NCBI GenBank assembly: GCA_026419785.1
Contig: JAODTK010003121.1
Span: 62,001-126,000 of the forward strand
Length of the DNA: 64,000 bases
Source of the DNA: Sclerodactyla briareus
Lineage: Eukaryota > Echinodermata > Holothuroidea > Dendrochirotida > Sclerodactylidae
Direction: 5' to 3'
This document shows, one piece after another, positions 25,261 through 37,026 of the stretch. The position numbers and the translations under genes are program-made. Numbering within the stretch: position 1 is the first letter of the stretch; each line of letters starts with the position of its first letter. The notes below the pieces were generated by a model. That model saw only the letters and a list, made by a program, of their open reading frames with translations, ran no database searches and was not told where the DNA came from.

Positions 25261-27078
25261 CGAGCACCCGTTCTCAATTACAATGGAGTCAAATATTGGT
25301 TTTCGATACTTTGTGGCATGAGTAGCGAGTATATCACATCGAATGAATAATGCTCGTAGGACTAGTGTATCTGATCAAGGATAACATTTTCAGTTACTCT
25401 TTGCAGAGTGATAGCCAATTCGATAATAAAATGAATTGTCACAATTTTTTCTCTTGCTTCTGTTTACCCTGTTCTATTACTCAGCTTTGGCCTTCCTATA
25501 TCCTAACTATGTTTCAGTCTAGGGCTGAGCCTAGCCCTATCCCAGCCTCGTTGTTGTAATTATTGACAGTTTTAGCTTAACTCATATTACCTGAAACAGG
25601 AAAATAGATTTTCTGAAAGGACCTGCACTATCAATGGATTTGCTTAAACAAATCCAGAGTATTATTTTAACTCTTACTACCCAACTTTGACATTAGTAAC
25701 GATGGATTGGTCGTCAATTAAAATAATCTTGTAAACAGTATACGGCACCCAGCACTTCTGGATGTTTACCTATAAGCCCCCATTACGATATTATGTCTGA
25801 CGTCATGCAAATTCGCCGTCGCTTGTTCGCTGGCGAAACAACTAGCAGACGACAATCCATCTTTAATGCGAAATTATAGTACTAACTTACCTCTGATTCT
25901 CCCTAGTAATTTCCTCCACTGGAGTAATTCATGCAGTGAAATGTCCACAATATTGGTCCAGTAGTGGTTTATTATAGTCACTGTTACCACTCACTCTGCT
26001 AATCTATTTGGTTAATATGTAAACATGCTGTATCTGTTATTTAGATCTCATCTATGAGAAGTTTAAAATACACTGTACAGGAAATCCCAACAGTGTGTAA
26101 TTTCATTTGCATTTTCTGTATCTTTTTACATCCAGACAGTGGTTGTAATCTAATATCTACAATCCCCCTATTAAATATAAAAAGATCACTCACCATGCAT
26201 GAAAGCAGTCATCCCTGTTTTTTATGGTTTTCTATAGGCCTGACTCCCCAGGCACGCTCACAAGGTCGGTATATTTGCAGCGAGATGCTTCCATAATTCA
26301 GACCAGCTGGTAAGAGGTAATTAACATTTCACTGACTGATCAAAGGAGTAAGAGAAGGCAAGCCAGAAGAGTCACCTAACAAGAATGCTTGAAACAGTAA
26401 CAGCCTTTACAGCAACATGCTACCCCGCTCTTCTCCATTTCGATTGATCATATGTTTGGGATTTTTTTTGCATTCCTACTATCCTTACTCCCCATGTAGC
26501 CTTGTTCAGACATTTTATTCAGACTGATTATGCCTCTATATAGGCAGACAACGTGAGACAAGCGCGTCATGAAAACATTGCATTTGTTTTATCTCGAATT
26601 CTAGGGCAGCATATGATGTTGTACATGGCTGCTACATTCACGAACATACTTTAAGAATTTCATCAGGCCGGTCCCACTGAATAATTCCCACCCAGCTAAT
26701 TATCCTTAAAATGACCTAGACCAAAAAAATAAAATAAAATATATAGGCATCATCGTTACATTACGCCTTCCTGTCCCTTTGGAATGTCTTATCTGTTGTC
26801 TGAGTAGATGCCTCTATTTTTTTTTTTGGTGCAGCCATTACTGCAATACAATCAATTGCCAATCTTCCCTCAATTCACTTCCGAATGATTTAGCTTCTGA
26901 GTTAATTCGCTACTGACAATTAGGTGCAGCATCAGCCTGCCCCCTTGCTGGCCTTGGATAGGATCGATCCCCTGCTCTGCAAGTAATACCATTTGAAGAG
27001 AAAAAAATCCGGCACTGCTGCATGGTTGCAGATGGGTGTGCCTACAACTAACTTAAAGCCGAGAGACTGACTAATCCT

Positions 27079-27230
27079 GACACCCCGAAACAGAGACTCC
27101 CAAAAGGAAGTATAAAGACATAAACCTCAAAGCACGGCTGCACCAGGGATATGCCGATGGATGGACAGAGTTCCTGGCAGCACCCGATGCCCTGACACTA
27201 TACCTCCTTACCCGCACTGCCCTCTGCTGA
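27079..27230 (+). CDS. weak coding-like frame, unassigned
   Basis: A frame of about 50 codons reads PETETPKRKYKDINLKARLH and later GYADGWTEFLAAPDALTLY before TGA at 27,228-27,230. It has charged-then-hydrophobic character and no stop, but no clear acceptor, donor or start, and overlapping frames are also open. It may be a fragment of a transposon protein. No family is recognised. Confidence 0.12.
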
Positions 27231-28719
27231 CCATCACACATTTTTTGCCCGTTAAGTTTTCCCTGTCCCACAACCTTTCATTTCATTTCTGCCTGTGGGT
27301 TTAGTAAAATGTACCTCATCAGAAATTCATGAAAATGGAGGGGGAGGTGGGGTGGGAGAAATGAAGAAGTAATCTAAGTGACATGGTGTTCCAGTCTCAG
27401 CTGTGAGCGACTCCTTTCCCGCACACATCCAGCACTCCTCAGGCGCCGCTGCCGTCAAAGTTTAGTTTTCGTTAAGGCCTTCCTTTTGGACGCATGCCCG
27501 TGGAAGTAGACTAGGAATGCACTACTTATTTGGCTGGGTATCATCTGCATTCCATCCACATGGTCTATGCAATTTGCTCTGCTAGAACTATGGTCAATCA
27601 GTTCCTGTGTGTCAATAATCTTCACAAGGCTAGCAGATTCCACTGACTTGAACTTGGTTCTGTGCTAGGTAATCGGGCTTACCCTAGTTGCAAAGGAAGT
27701 TTGGTCAGTCATTCATTCACCTACATTGTCCGAGTATTCCAGCCTATTTAGGTTCTTCGCATCGACCAGACATCGCAAGCTACGTATGCCTAACGCTCAG
27801 CGCTAGATGTATGCTCTAGTACGACGCTTGTTTTCATTATCAGTTGGTGGAAGGGGTAACACAAAAGGTGTTTACATCCTGCAAAATCTCACAGCACCAT
27901 TGCGAAGAACTATTCTCCAAATCTCAGAATAATATTCTTTTCAGAATTTGATTTTGTATATTGCACCATACCTGCTCAATATTGCATGATTTATCCGAAA
28001 AATCGTCGCATCATTCTCGCCACCGTAACTCGTTGTTTCACTGCATGTACCATTTGCGCGACGGTTTTTTTGGTGCATTTCCGCACATCCCTCCCCGCGC
28101 GGTTCAATTGGTGCAATTGTTGCAAGTAACAGATGAGCGATGTTACTCTCGTAATAGGTCTGTGGGATAGCCCCTGTTTTTTTTTTTTCGATTATGTCCG
28201 ATCAGGGCTGCTAGTCGGAAAACCAGATTTTTCAGCATAAGTACTCCATTGAGTAATGGTGGAAAAATAATCCCAACCTGGCCTATATGGTACTTGTCTG
28301 ATATTGCATGTTTCCCTGATGCACACTAGAACCAGCAGGGATCGGATATTGCTCCAAGTAGTTTGGGGTACCTTTTTTTCTGGGTACCTTGGAGCAGGAC
28401 TAGGAACCCAGTCTATTAAACCGTGTGCCTGAGCTGTAGGATGCACACCACATATAGCCGCCCCATTGCCCTACACACTAACCTGGACTACATTCCACCA
28501 TCTGCTGATCCCAAATGAAACATACTTCCGGATAATCCAACCACCATTTTAAAGCAGACATCCATACCTGCGTGGCACTTTCAATTCACCATCTGATTAC
28601 TCCATTTGTTTTTAGATTTTCGCCAGGTAACCCCTGTTCTGTTCTTTCAATGTATTTCCGATCGGGCTGCCATTGGAGAGACATTTCCCCCAATTGGATG
28701 ACGCTTTTTACTTGTTTAC

Positions 28720-29790
28720 AAAATGAGGTCATGGTCCATGCAATAGTACAACACGTACTATTCTATGATTGTAACACAGCTGTGACCAATCAGCGATTCA
28801 TTGATGTGTTTTTCCCAGCTGCTGCACCAATCACGAGTTGAAGCCGGAATGGTAATATTAACGTTGTCATGCAAAATCATACTGGTGACCTGTGAGTGAA
28901 CTGGGTAAATTCCAATTTTTTCTTCTCTAGGTCCAACGCTACCCGACACCACCGATCTAGAGTTTCAAGAGGTTAGTTATATGTGTTCTACAAAAAAGGG
29001 TCTTTCCCACAGTCCTAAAAATGTTGTTTTTATTAAGCAAGGAAGCAGAAACAAGATCTATTTGCGCCTCCGTTAATATAGTTCTGCTCCGAGGCCGCGA
29101 CGCTATCATGTTGGCATGCAAGGTCATGAGGTCACCAAATGTGGCGTTCGTCATCTCGTCCCATTTGTATTGCGCATTGTGTATACTAAGTCCGTTTGCC
29201 TGTCCTTCAGCCCATAATTCGAATATGTTAAAGCATTTTTATCTTGTGCTCTTGAATATTTTGAAAAAATGCAGTCCTTCGAAGAAAGACTCCTAGTAAA
29301 CCCATTAAGGGCGATTTCGGATTTCGTAGTTTTGCAATCTCCGCCCAGTACGATGATAATTGTGGCATGAGAATGGGTTCTGCGTTGTTGTTGATCTAAG
29401 TAAATAAGTACCTTTATCGTCCGCGAATAAAGAGTTTCCATTGGAACCAAATGGCCCTATGTGCTCACTTGGGTTACCTGACCATTTGTATGTTTAGTCA
29501 GGGAATACAATGTGATAGAAGTTGTGTCCTTTTCAAATGCTCTCTTTCACTTATTTCATTTTTCTCATATTTTTCACATTCATGAATTTTTTTATTTTTG
29601 AATCGTCAAACAAAACGTTTGTGCAAAACATTGCATGTGAATAGCACCTTCTTGAATTCACATGGGGTCATCAATGGGCTGGTAGGCGGTGTTTATATTT
29701 CTGTTATTCCTCTTCCCATGCCGAAATTCGAGATCTTATACACGATTCCATACCGTGACGCAACCCACAAGAATTCCTCATAGGTACACC
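28720..29790 (+). repeat. paralogous segment P1
   Basis: Aligns in order with 35,890-37,026. Shared words include 'gctgtgaccaatcag', the 41-base exon-like block, 'aaggtcatgaggt', 'aataagtacct', 'aaatgctctctttcact', 'ggtgtttata' and 'gtgacgcaacccacaag'. Similarity fades after the last word. P2 abuts the start of the large tandem unit A, but no P copy precedes unit B. Confidence 0.8.
28931..28971 (+). CDS. 41-base exon-like block in P1
   Basis: Bounded by a pyrimidine-rich acceptor (TTTTTTCTTCTCTAG ending at 28,930) and a donor GTTAGT from 28,972. Only one frame is open here and in the paralogue at 36,109: PTLPDTTDLEFQE against PTLHDTTDLEIQK. The block is exactly 41 bases in both copies although the flanks are full of indels, and several differences are silent. 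Entry is in phase 1 and exit in phase 0. A small exon of an unknown secreted or surface protein would fit, but no family is recognised. Confidence 0.4.
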
Positions 29791-30194
29791 GTCACTGTGT
29801 GTCACACCAAGCACACGATTATTGCCATTTTGCAGTTCACCTTTCAACAATTATACGGGAAATACTTGTACTTTACACATATTGTTAAATGGTGACCACT
29901 AATGCTGACGCACTGATAGATGATGATGTAGCAACAGGTGAATTAGCTATAGGAATCGAGATCTATTATTTCTTGACACAAAGCTAGCAGTATCCAACAG
30001 AATGAGGACTAGGAGGGGTAATCCATGCCCCGCTAGACGCGCATTCCGTCCTCACCTTTTTGGCACTCCGGCATTTCTTCTTCGTCTTCTTCTTTGGGTG
30101 GGACCTGCCCCATTCCATAAGTAACAAAAGCTGAGCAGTTTGGTGTGCTGCATTGCTACTGAACAGGGGGAGTGCTAGTTCCGATGCTGAGCCT

Positions 30195-31720
30195 CAGGTT
30201 TCCGTTCAACAGCACTTTGAAGTCGCTGGCTAACAATACTTGTAATCCTCATGTGGCAAGTTTTTCCAGTCCCTTGTGTTCTTGGAAAGAAGGAGTATTT
30301 GTAGCATCAGTCCCGACGGTGTTGTTGCTCAATATAATTTTCGGTTGGAGCGTGGCGGGTTCTACGTTTGGGCTGTCTGAAGGTGATCATGAATAGAAAT
30401 GGCAAGGTGCCCCCCATGGCTTGTGAAAAGTAGAGAGCCCGTTAATCTCCCTCCTAGTGGTCATATGATCCCTGAAGGGTTTTTGGAACAAGGGCAGATG
30501 CACTGGGTTCCCAATCATTGTGTTGTGTACCATACTGGCTGCACGTCTCTGAACCCTTTGAAGCTTCTGAGTGAGCTGTGCAGTGTACGGGTCCCAAACA
30601 GAGAACATTATTCAATGCTTGGACGGCTGAGGGTCTTATAAACCTCTGCTTTGGTGTCCTTTAGTACAGTCTTTTAGTCTCCGACGAACGTCCATTGTTT
30701 TTGTTTAGCAGCAGTTGTACATTCTTTTATGTGATTATTCCACTTCAAATCATGTTGTTGTCAACACCAAGGTAAGTAGGCGAAGCAGTGTCCTTTAAGA
30801 ATGGTGCTACCCACTTTGTAGTGTGTATAACTAGGGATGCTACTAGCAGGGATCGAAAGCACGTTGCAGTTTTGCAGCATTGAATTTTTTTGTTTTTCTT
30901 TTTTTTTTTTTGTTGGGGGGGGGGTTTGTTTTTTTTTTTCATTGATGTTTTGGTCCGCTGCTATAGAGGTCCAGGTGGCACTTTGTAGCAGATCAAGTCT
31001 TGTATGGAATTAATGTTCTATAAAGAACACAATCTTCGCAAACGCCCTCCCAGTTGGAGGTGTAGGTGGTCTGGGCAAATCATTTTATATGTTGTTGACA
31101 ACAATTGGGCCTAAAACGGTACCTTGCGGAACAAGCCAGAGTCAAACTTGCCCATTTCGAAACTCCCCACCCACACCACACGGTTTGCGGTTTTTGAGAA
31201 AGCAGTATACCCCCTCTTCAGTGTGCCCTCCAACCCCTACTGGTCGCGTTTCATAAGAAGCCGTTTGTTTAACGGTGTCAAATTCCTTTGAAAAGTCCAT
31301 GAGGATGACATCAGTCTGTTTGCTCTCGTTTAGAGAGAAACCAGATCATGGTACTGTGAATCCGTTGCGTTTCACAGAATGTCTTGTGCCTAAACCCGTT
31401 GCTGTTGTGGTGTGAGAAATATGGGTGTCAAAATGCTTCATTATGTGCGAATGACCAATATGCTCAAAAGCTTACTCGTGACTGAAGTCAAGGAATGTGT
31501 CTGTATTGCATGTCTTTTCACGAGGCCCCTTCTTATGGATTGGGAAATGTTTTTGCCTCCCTCCAGGCAGCAGGGAGTTCACCTGTTTCCAAAGAGACTT
31601 GAAAAATAATGCCAACATGGGGCTAATTCAGTGGCGTACTCTTTTAGGCCCCGTGGTGGTAATTCGTCAGGGCCAGTAGCTTTATTGGGATTTAAGTTTA
31701 ACACCAGTTTTTTTCCACCC
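30195..31720 (-). pseudogene. reverse transcriptase of the 30-33 kb element
   Basis: Motifs on the minus strand in order: NPNKATGPDELPPRGLKEYA near 31,650-31,710, DVILMDFSKEFDTV near 31,267-31,315, and CFLKNRKPCGVGG near 31,160-31,205. Next come PQGTVLGPI at 31,103-31,133 and a corrupted FADD (FAKIVF) near 31,027-31,050, then PTYLGV near 30,765. VWDPYT and KLQRVQRRAA lie at 30,540-30,600, and SFFPRT and DWKNLP at 30,256-30,298. In the living family this enzyme copies the element's RNA at a nicked chromosomal target. The aspartates of FADD have been lost by substitution or shift, and the frame changes at least five times. Confidence 0.88.
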
Positions 31721-31847
31721 CATTTCACAGTAAACAAATCTTGGGCATGGATTGATATCTATCAACCACAGTTAGGCAGGGTTCCATGTTTTCTTTAGTG
31801 AAGCAGAAGTGCATTGCAAGTTCAGAAGCTCGGACTTCGGTATATTG

Positions 31848-32950
31848 TCAGAGACCAAAACTCCCGTCCTTCAGTGTGGGAAATGCCCAATTGTGTTTTT
31901 CCTCAGTTTGTTTACAAACGACCATAATTTCTTTTTTTGAGTCCATGGAATTTTTCATAATAATAGTTCCGGTATGCTTGTCTGGTGTTTGTGTAGATCT
32001 CCAGATCTCTAAAAATTTCCCATCCTCGATTTTGACTGGGCCTGGAGCCTTGTTCGTCGTCTTTTTGTTTTTTCCTAAGAAATCTCTGTATTTTTCTGAT
32101 TCCACCATTGGTGCGATTTTACTAGACTCATTTTAGTTGGGATGTGAATATCATTATCTCCTTGAGCTTGGTTTTTGAAATCTCTCCAGATATGCGCAAC
32201 ATTCCCTGGTTTTGGGGGGTATTCTTTCCAATAAGGTCATGACTGAATATGCAGATCATTCCTCCGTTTCATTGTGAAGCTTTCTTGTAGATGTAGACTT
32301 TATATGGTTTAATAATGACAGAATTTAGGGTTTGCTGATGGTACGACATTGGAATTCCCTCATGGTCACCTCAGACCAGGAATAATGTAGACTTTTCAAC
32401 GCAGGCGGGTTTGTTTGTGCAAAACAAGTCAAGAATAGTGCCTTCCTCTTGTAGGCTCAGTAACAGCCTGAGTTGGATCAGAGTCTTCCACAATAATCAT
32501 CAATGTTGACTCCAGTTTTCTGTGATTATGGGTACTGAGTGTGAAAGTCCAGTCATTTTCACAGGAAGATGAGTCTCCACCCAACCCAACAGTATCGGTA
32601 GCATTGCTATTCAATTGATACAAAGGGAGTTAGTCTTAAGTTATAAATCAAGACCATTTTTGTTTTGGTGGGCGGTAAAGTCCCAATGTCATGTTTTTCC
32701 ACCCACAAGCGGAATTTGTGTCCACACAATTTTCACAGAGTCTGTATCAGGGTTGACCATTCGGTGTATCTAGATCTCTTTTGACACAATCAAGAACACC
32801 ACCATAACGTCATTTTCTATCCTTCCCTAACTCAGAAGCATATTCTTTTTCTGAAATATTTTCATTATCTGTGATGTTAGGGTTCAGCAAGTCAGTACCT
32901 ATCACAATGTCCGGTTTGTGTTTCGAGGCCAGCCGCACATCAGTACCTTG
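31848..32950 (-). pseudogene. APE-type endonuclease of the 30-33 kb element
   Basis: On the minus strand, KPDIVIGTDLLNPNI at about 32,893-32,925 matches the conserved GTETWL segment of APE-type endonucleases. ENISEKEYASELGKDRK follows near 32,815-32,870, with a GGV block near 32,800. YRPP lies near 32,650-32,680, ILDLFCTNKP near 32,405-32,440, and a degraded SDH (tca-gacca region) near 32,365-32,380. An 86-codon frame at 31,848-32,108 and IWRDFKNQA near 32,165-32,195 represent the linker to the reverse transcriptase. This domain would nick the target DNA. Confidence 0.8.
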
Positions 32951-33129
32951 TTTTTTTCACGCTGTGGAAATTCACAACCATGGTCCTTCAGTATTGTACA
33001 TGGTTTCCTCCCTTATTCTTAAGGTTTTAGGAGAAGATTCGCCTTGGATCAATATGACTACGCCGATAGATCTGTAGCTACTAAAGCTGTTAGATTTTCG
33101 AGCGACCACTGTGAGAAAGGGAGGTACTG

Positions 33130-33300
33130 AAATTTTGCATACCACAATTACAACACAACCAAGATTGGTTGAGTTCCCCAAAATTTCATAATTAATAGTG
33201 TTTTATACCCCCATGCAGGATGCGTGGGTACCAGCCCCATCACAACTCACGCATTGTATCGCTTCTGTCCAGGTTAGTGGGCTCTGGCATATGGAACAAG
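33130..33300 (-). pseudogene. C4HC3 (PHD-like) zinc finger of the element
   Basis: Minus-strand frame starts CSIC (33,286-33,298) followed by SPLTWTEAIQCVSCDG and THASC (33,215-33,226). After a stop it continues with YEILGNSTNLGC and a last cysteine near 33,136. The CxxC...CxxC...HxxC...C spacing is that of PHD-like fingers found just before the endonuclease in many aquatic CR1/L2-type elements. One stop codon and loss of the usual Trp in the final WxC turn show decay. Confidence 0.75.
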
Positions 33301-33312
33301 GGAACTTAGAGA

Positions 33313-33345
33313 GTCGGGTCCAGATTTATCTCACGTCACCCGCCC
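33313..33345 (-). other. degenerate 2A-like motif (GDV..NPGP type)
   Basis: Immediately upstream of the zinc finger the minus strand reads A-G-D-V-R, then, one base out of frame, K-S-G-P-D-S. The canonical 2A signal is D-V/I-E-x-N-P-G-P, which makes the ribosome skip a peptide bond. Here N-P has become K-S and a shift separates the halves, so it is not functional as read. 2A-like sequences at the N-terminus of APE-type non-LTR elements are known from sea urchin, amphioxus and other aquatic animals. Confidence 0.55.
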
Positions 33346-33400
33346 TGCTGAGTAGGAGTGGAGGCATAATACAGCCGGACATTTTTCTGCTTTCCATAAT

Positions 33401-35278
33401 CACCTATTGACATGACTTTTCCCTCCTGAGACAAATAGCATTACTGGTATGAACCGGTAGAAAAATGGATTGTTGTGGCTGAGCATGTAGCTTGGTTTCA
33501 GGGGCCAGCTAATGAAGCCTAGATGTTTGCAGACAAAAGCCCCACCAGTCTAAAACGGCTGTTTTTTCGTTCAACCGAAACTCCTGTGTTCCTCCAAATG
33601 ATTAGACCTAGGCAACACAAAGTCTGCATTGAGAGATCTGCTGGTGGTACAAAACAACAAACGATAACACCAGGGAGAGAGAGGCTCATTTTCGGGGGTC
33701 AGGCACTACATTAGGCCTCGGATGGATTTCCAATTTCATTTCCGATGGGACCATAATCACCAGGCCTATGCAGAACAGAATGTAGGCAAGGCTAGTAACA
33801 CCAACAAGAGTAACCTAAGGGGGAAAGGCGGTTATTAGCCATAAGGGACACAAGGTGGTGACACCAAAAACCAAACACCAAACCACCAACAACCTCACCT
33901 AAACAGTAACACTAAACAGAATTACTCCAATGAAGTAAGCCAGCAGGCATATTCCACAGATCTTGATGTAGGAGACCTTACGTTACGGTTAGGCTATGGA
34001 GCCTACATAGGTAAATAGAGCTGGACCCTGATAAAGTTCAGCAAAATAATCTTGAAGCAGCAAATAAGCATGCATTGAGGCATGAAACTAAGACTGGATA
34101 TAATGTTCCTGAGGCATACACAGTTGGATGGAACTAGGGGATTTGAAAGATAATCAGCGAGTGTGTGGTGGAATTATGAGGGCAGGAATCCAGAGATGAT
34201 AAAGATGGACTGCACTGCTGGCAATGCACACACCCAAATGTTGTTCCCGTTTTAATCATAAGTTCCGGTCACAGCCGCTTCTGTTTTCTCATAAACGTAG
34301 GAGTGTAACATTGGAAATATCTTTCTAAGGCTTGGTAAATGAAACTCATACACCCAGCAAGTGTCGTTTCCAGCCATTTGGAGGGTCTTGAAATCCACGA
34401 ATTTCCTTGGGCGTTCCCCGCACCGATGGTGGCGTTCCGCTTAAGATAGTATTCTACTTCGTATTTGGCCACCCCCACCAAATGTCGCTGCCCCCTGATT
34501 GCCCCCAGGTTGCCTAGGCTGGCGCCGCCACTGTCCTTGCTACATTATGTTCCAATATTTCCGAGCCGGCCACTGCCCTTGCTACATTATGTTCCAATAT
34601 TTCTGAGTTGGCGAGGTAAACAGCTGCCCTCGGTTTCTGAAGCCGGGTTTACAGTGTCAGTTTAACTGTTTAATCTGATCTGACACCTCACCGGAGGTTG
34701 AACAATACTATATAATAATATATAATATATGGGTATTCATATAGCGCCTTTCCACCGCCATGCTCGATACACGATTGATTTGCCTAACAGTACCGATGGA
34801 GATGGACGAGCAAACGTCGTTTTTTTTTGGGGGGGGGCGGTAATGTGATATTATGTTAATATCATCTAACCGCGACAAAACTGATGGAATCACAAATTTC
34901 ACGGGTGGATGTCATGGAATGATTTCTCTTGAGGCATTATGGAGAGTGCAGTCTTCACCAACCGATACTGTTGGGTGTTTTACTTGGTCCGCGTTTATCC
35001 TTCAGCCTATGGGGGAGGGGGTTATGAATTTATGGTCAAGGGTCATTATTGCCTCTGTTTATAAAATGCATCTCTTACAGATCAGGTTGAATTACGATAC
35101 TTGATGAGTATTATCAGTAACTATCATACCTCATGTATGGGGTGCTCAAGCATGTTAGGGTCAGAGAATCTCTTGTGCTGTTAAGTGGAACACATTTGCT
35201 ATCGGTGTATTTTTGTCTTTGTGGAAGAAAAAGTTCCGACAAAGAAGTAACTTGGCAATTGATCTATTGCCTAATTGT
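33401..35278. other. no supported gene; minor repeats
   Basis: Contains an A- and C-rich stretch (33,850-33,920), a 42-base tandem duplication (34,529-34,613) and a short (TA)n patch near 34,707. Frames are short and unconvincing. Confidence 0.55.
34529..34613 (+). repeat. 42-base tandem duplication
   Basis: Two adjacent copies share 'ccttgctacattatgttcc' and 'aatattt'. The period is 42 bases, a multiple of three, so one frame repeats LLHYVPIF twice; that frame is otherwise unremarkable. Confidence 0.85.
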
Positions 35279-35337
35279 TGTGGTGTGTGTGTTGTGTGTG
35301 TGTGTGTGTGTGTGTGTGTGTCTGTGTGTGTGTGTGT

Positions 35338-35376
<39 letters not shown>
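35279..35376 (+). repeat. (TG)n microsatellite
   Basis: About 95 bases of TG with two TCTG interruptions. It creates Val/Cys frames on the plus strand and a His/Thr tail on the minus-strand frame at 35,161-35,694. Confidence 0.95.
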
Positions 35377-35378
<2 letters not shown>

Positions 35379-35394
35379 TTTCAATCGAATCTGC

Positions 35395-35694
35395 CACCGG
35401 CGTGCATGCATTCTTTCTGTTTGCTCTAAATCGCTGATACGTTTTCGGAGTCACTCGCAATGCCATGAGGTTACCGCCAAACCTGCGACTGACGTCAAAA
35501 CGTTCAGTTATTAAATTCATTTCATCAGTGTCAACGTTCAAAGGTACCAGCACAGCCTGGTTTTCGAGTGGTGTTATATTTAAATAACCACAATTCAACA
35601 AAGTAAATGTTTTATTCGACCTAATCTTGATCGTTTCCGAGGGCACTCTTTCTTCTAGCCTAGTCAGCCAGCTGTAAAATAAACAGGTTCTCAC
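35395..35694 (-). CDS. uninterrupted minus-strand frame, unassigned
   Basis: About 98 codons before the (CA)n tract on the minus strand, containing IKIRSNKTFTLLNCGYLN and QAVLVPLNVDTDEMNLITER. The composition is protein-like and free of stops in a region where most frames are short. It then runs straight into the microsatellite, which argues against a real exon unless a splice donor lies before it. No family is recognised. Confidence 0.15.
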
Positions 35695-35889
35695 GCCTAG
35701 TCAAGGGCAATGCGAGGTACATGAACTATACGAGGGCGAGGAGGTGGAGTAACAAAAGTCCCCAATAATGGATAGGCTTTGATTCTTCACTCAGTAACTT
35801 GTTACGAGATGGGGTCATGACATGCCAATAATATAATAGAACAAATCACCGCTCCTGATCCGATTGATTGTATTGCCATAGTGCGCGAA

Positions 35890-37026
35890 GAATTTTTATG
35901 ACATTCAGTGTCAGAACAGATGTGGAAGATACTCCATTTTAGTTCTGACACATACTGTCTCTATGGTTGTATCCAGGCTGTGACCAATCAGAGGAGTATC
36001 AATAATGTTGTTTTTCTAGCTGCACGAAATCGAGAGTTCTAAGCAGAAATATTGTTAACCTTCTCGATCAATGCTGTGAGTGAGCTAGTGTATCCTATTT
36101 CCGTTTAGGTCCAACCCTACATGACACCACTGATTTAGAAATTCAAAAGGTTAGTAATTTTGTTCTACGTCTTTCCCACAATCCTAAAATGTGGTTTATT
36201 AGAAGGAGAGTGGAGACCAAGCTCTGGTCTGCGCTATCCGTGATATGAAGTGCTGCTCTGAGATCAGTGGACGCCTTAAGTTGACATGCAGTGTCATGAG
36301 GTTACTTAATGGTGGCGTTAGATGATCTCGTCATTCAGCCCGAATTGTTGCGTCGAGTCTGCTATATTGTAGGGAAGCAGGGACGCCACCTGGAAACTGT
36401 GTGATGGTCAGTCCGGTTCGTGGCCATCAACTGCGCTTCTTTCGAACTTCCATCGGAACGATCTTGCCCTTCAAGGCCCTTAATTAATTTTGTGATACTT
36501 AGAGTCATTTCATCTTTTGCATTGAAATATTTTACAGGCCCTCGAGAAAGACTATCCTACTAAACCCCATTAGGGGGTAGGATTCTACAGTTTTTCATCT
36601 CTCGCGCTGTACGATCAAAATTGTAGTATGAGAACGGGTAATTATGTGATGGTGTGGAGTCTAAGGTCAATAAGTACCTGTATCGAAGATGTTTCCGTTG
36701 AACCAAAATAACTACTATATGCTCACGGATGGTTGCATGTCACTTTTAGTTTAGTTTCGGTTCTCATAATGGAAGACAGTGTGAAGAAGGTTGTGTCATG
36801 TCAAAATGCTCTCCTTCACTATTTAAAAAAGGAAAAAAGTTTTGAAAAAGTTTTGAAGTCAAACAAACATTTCACTGGCTATTGGATGTAAACACCGTCT
36901 AGTTTCACATAGTGTCATTCAATAGACTTAGTAGGACGGTGTTTATACTTCTGCTATATTCATTCTTTAATTTACGCCGCCATGCCGGATTCGGGATCTT
37001 ATACACAGATTCATATCGTGACGCAA
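35890..37026 (+). repeat. paralogous segment P2
   Basis: Second copy of the 1.1 kb segment at 28.72-29.79 kb, diverged by substitutions and many small indels. Its right end, 'gtgacgcaacccacaag', runs into the start of unit A at about 37,027. Unit B starts at the equivalent base without any P segment before it. Confidence 0.8.
36109..36149 (+). CDS. 41-base exon-like block in P2
   Basis: Acceptor ATTTCCGTTTAG ends at 36,108 and donor GTTAGTAAT starts at 36,150. The only open frame reads PTLHDTTDLEIQK. Same length, phase and splice context as 28,931-28,971. It may be joined to coding-like blocks farther right in unit A, but that is inference. Confidence 0.4.

Larger units (their letters stand above)
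17477..28719. other. long stretch without a recognised gene
   Basis: No gene family is recognised. I saw three weak exon-like blocks (near 18.93, 22.83 and 27.08 kb, listed separately), one (GT)n-associated dispersed repeat at 24.8-25.3 kb, a long G run and a long A run. The longest frame, 156 codons at 23,697-24,167 (plus), lacks recognisable motifs and splice context, and I do not call it. Confidence 0.5.
29900..33400 (-). mobile_element. near-complete APE-type non-LTR element, frame-broken
   Basis: Read on the minus strand from 33.4 down to about 29.9 kb. In order it shows a GDV...GP 2A-like trace, a C4HC3-type zinc finger, an exonuclease-endonuclease-phosphatase type endonuclease, a linker, reverse transcriptase motifs, and the C-terminal FFPRT-RDW-LP motif. 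This is the architecture of CR1/L2/Rex-group and some Jockey-group elements of aquatic animals. Frames change repeatedly and several stops interrupt it, so it is inactive as read. The 5' end is probably truncated or unrecognised; the 3' end is placed by loss of similarity, not by a tail. Confidence 0.85.

Noticed and set aside
31412..32136. Plus-strand frames of 65-116 codons over 31.4-32.1 kb
   Set aside because: They are antisense shadows of the minus-strand endonuclease and reverse transcriptase.
35133..35694. Val/Cys-rich plus frames and a His/Thr-rich minus frame
   Set aside because: Translations of the (TG)n microsatellite; only the part of the minus frame right of the tract is kept, at low confidence.
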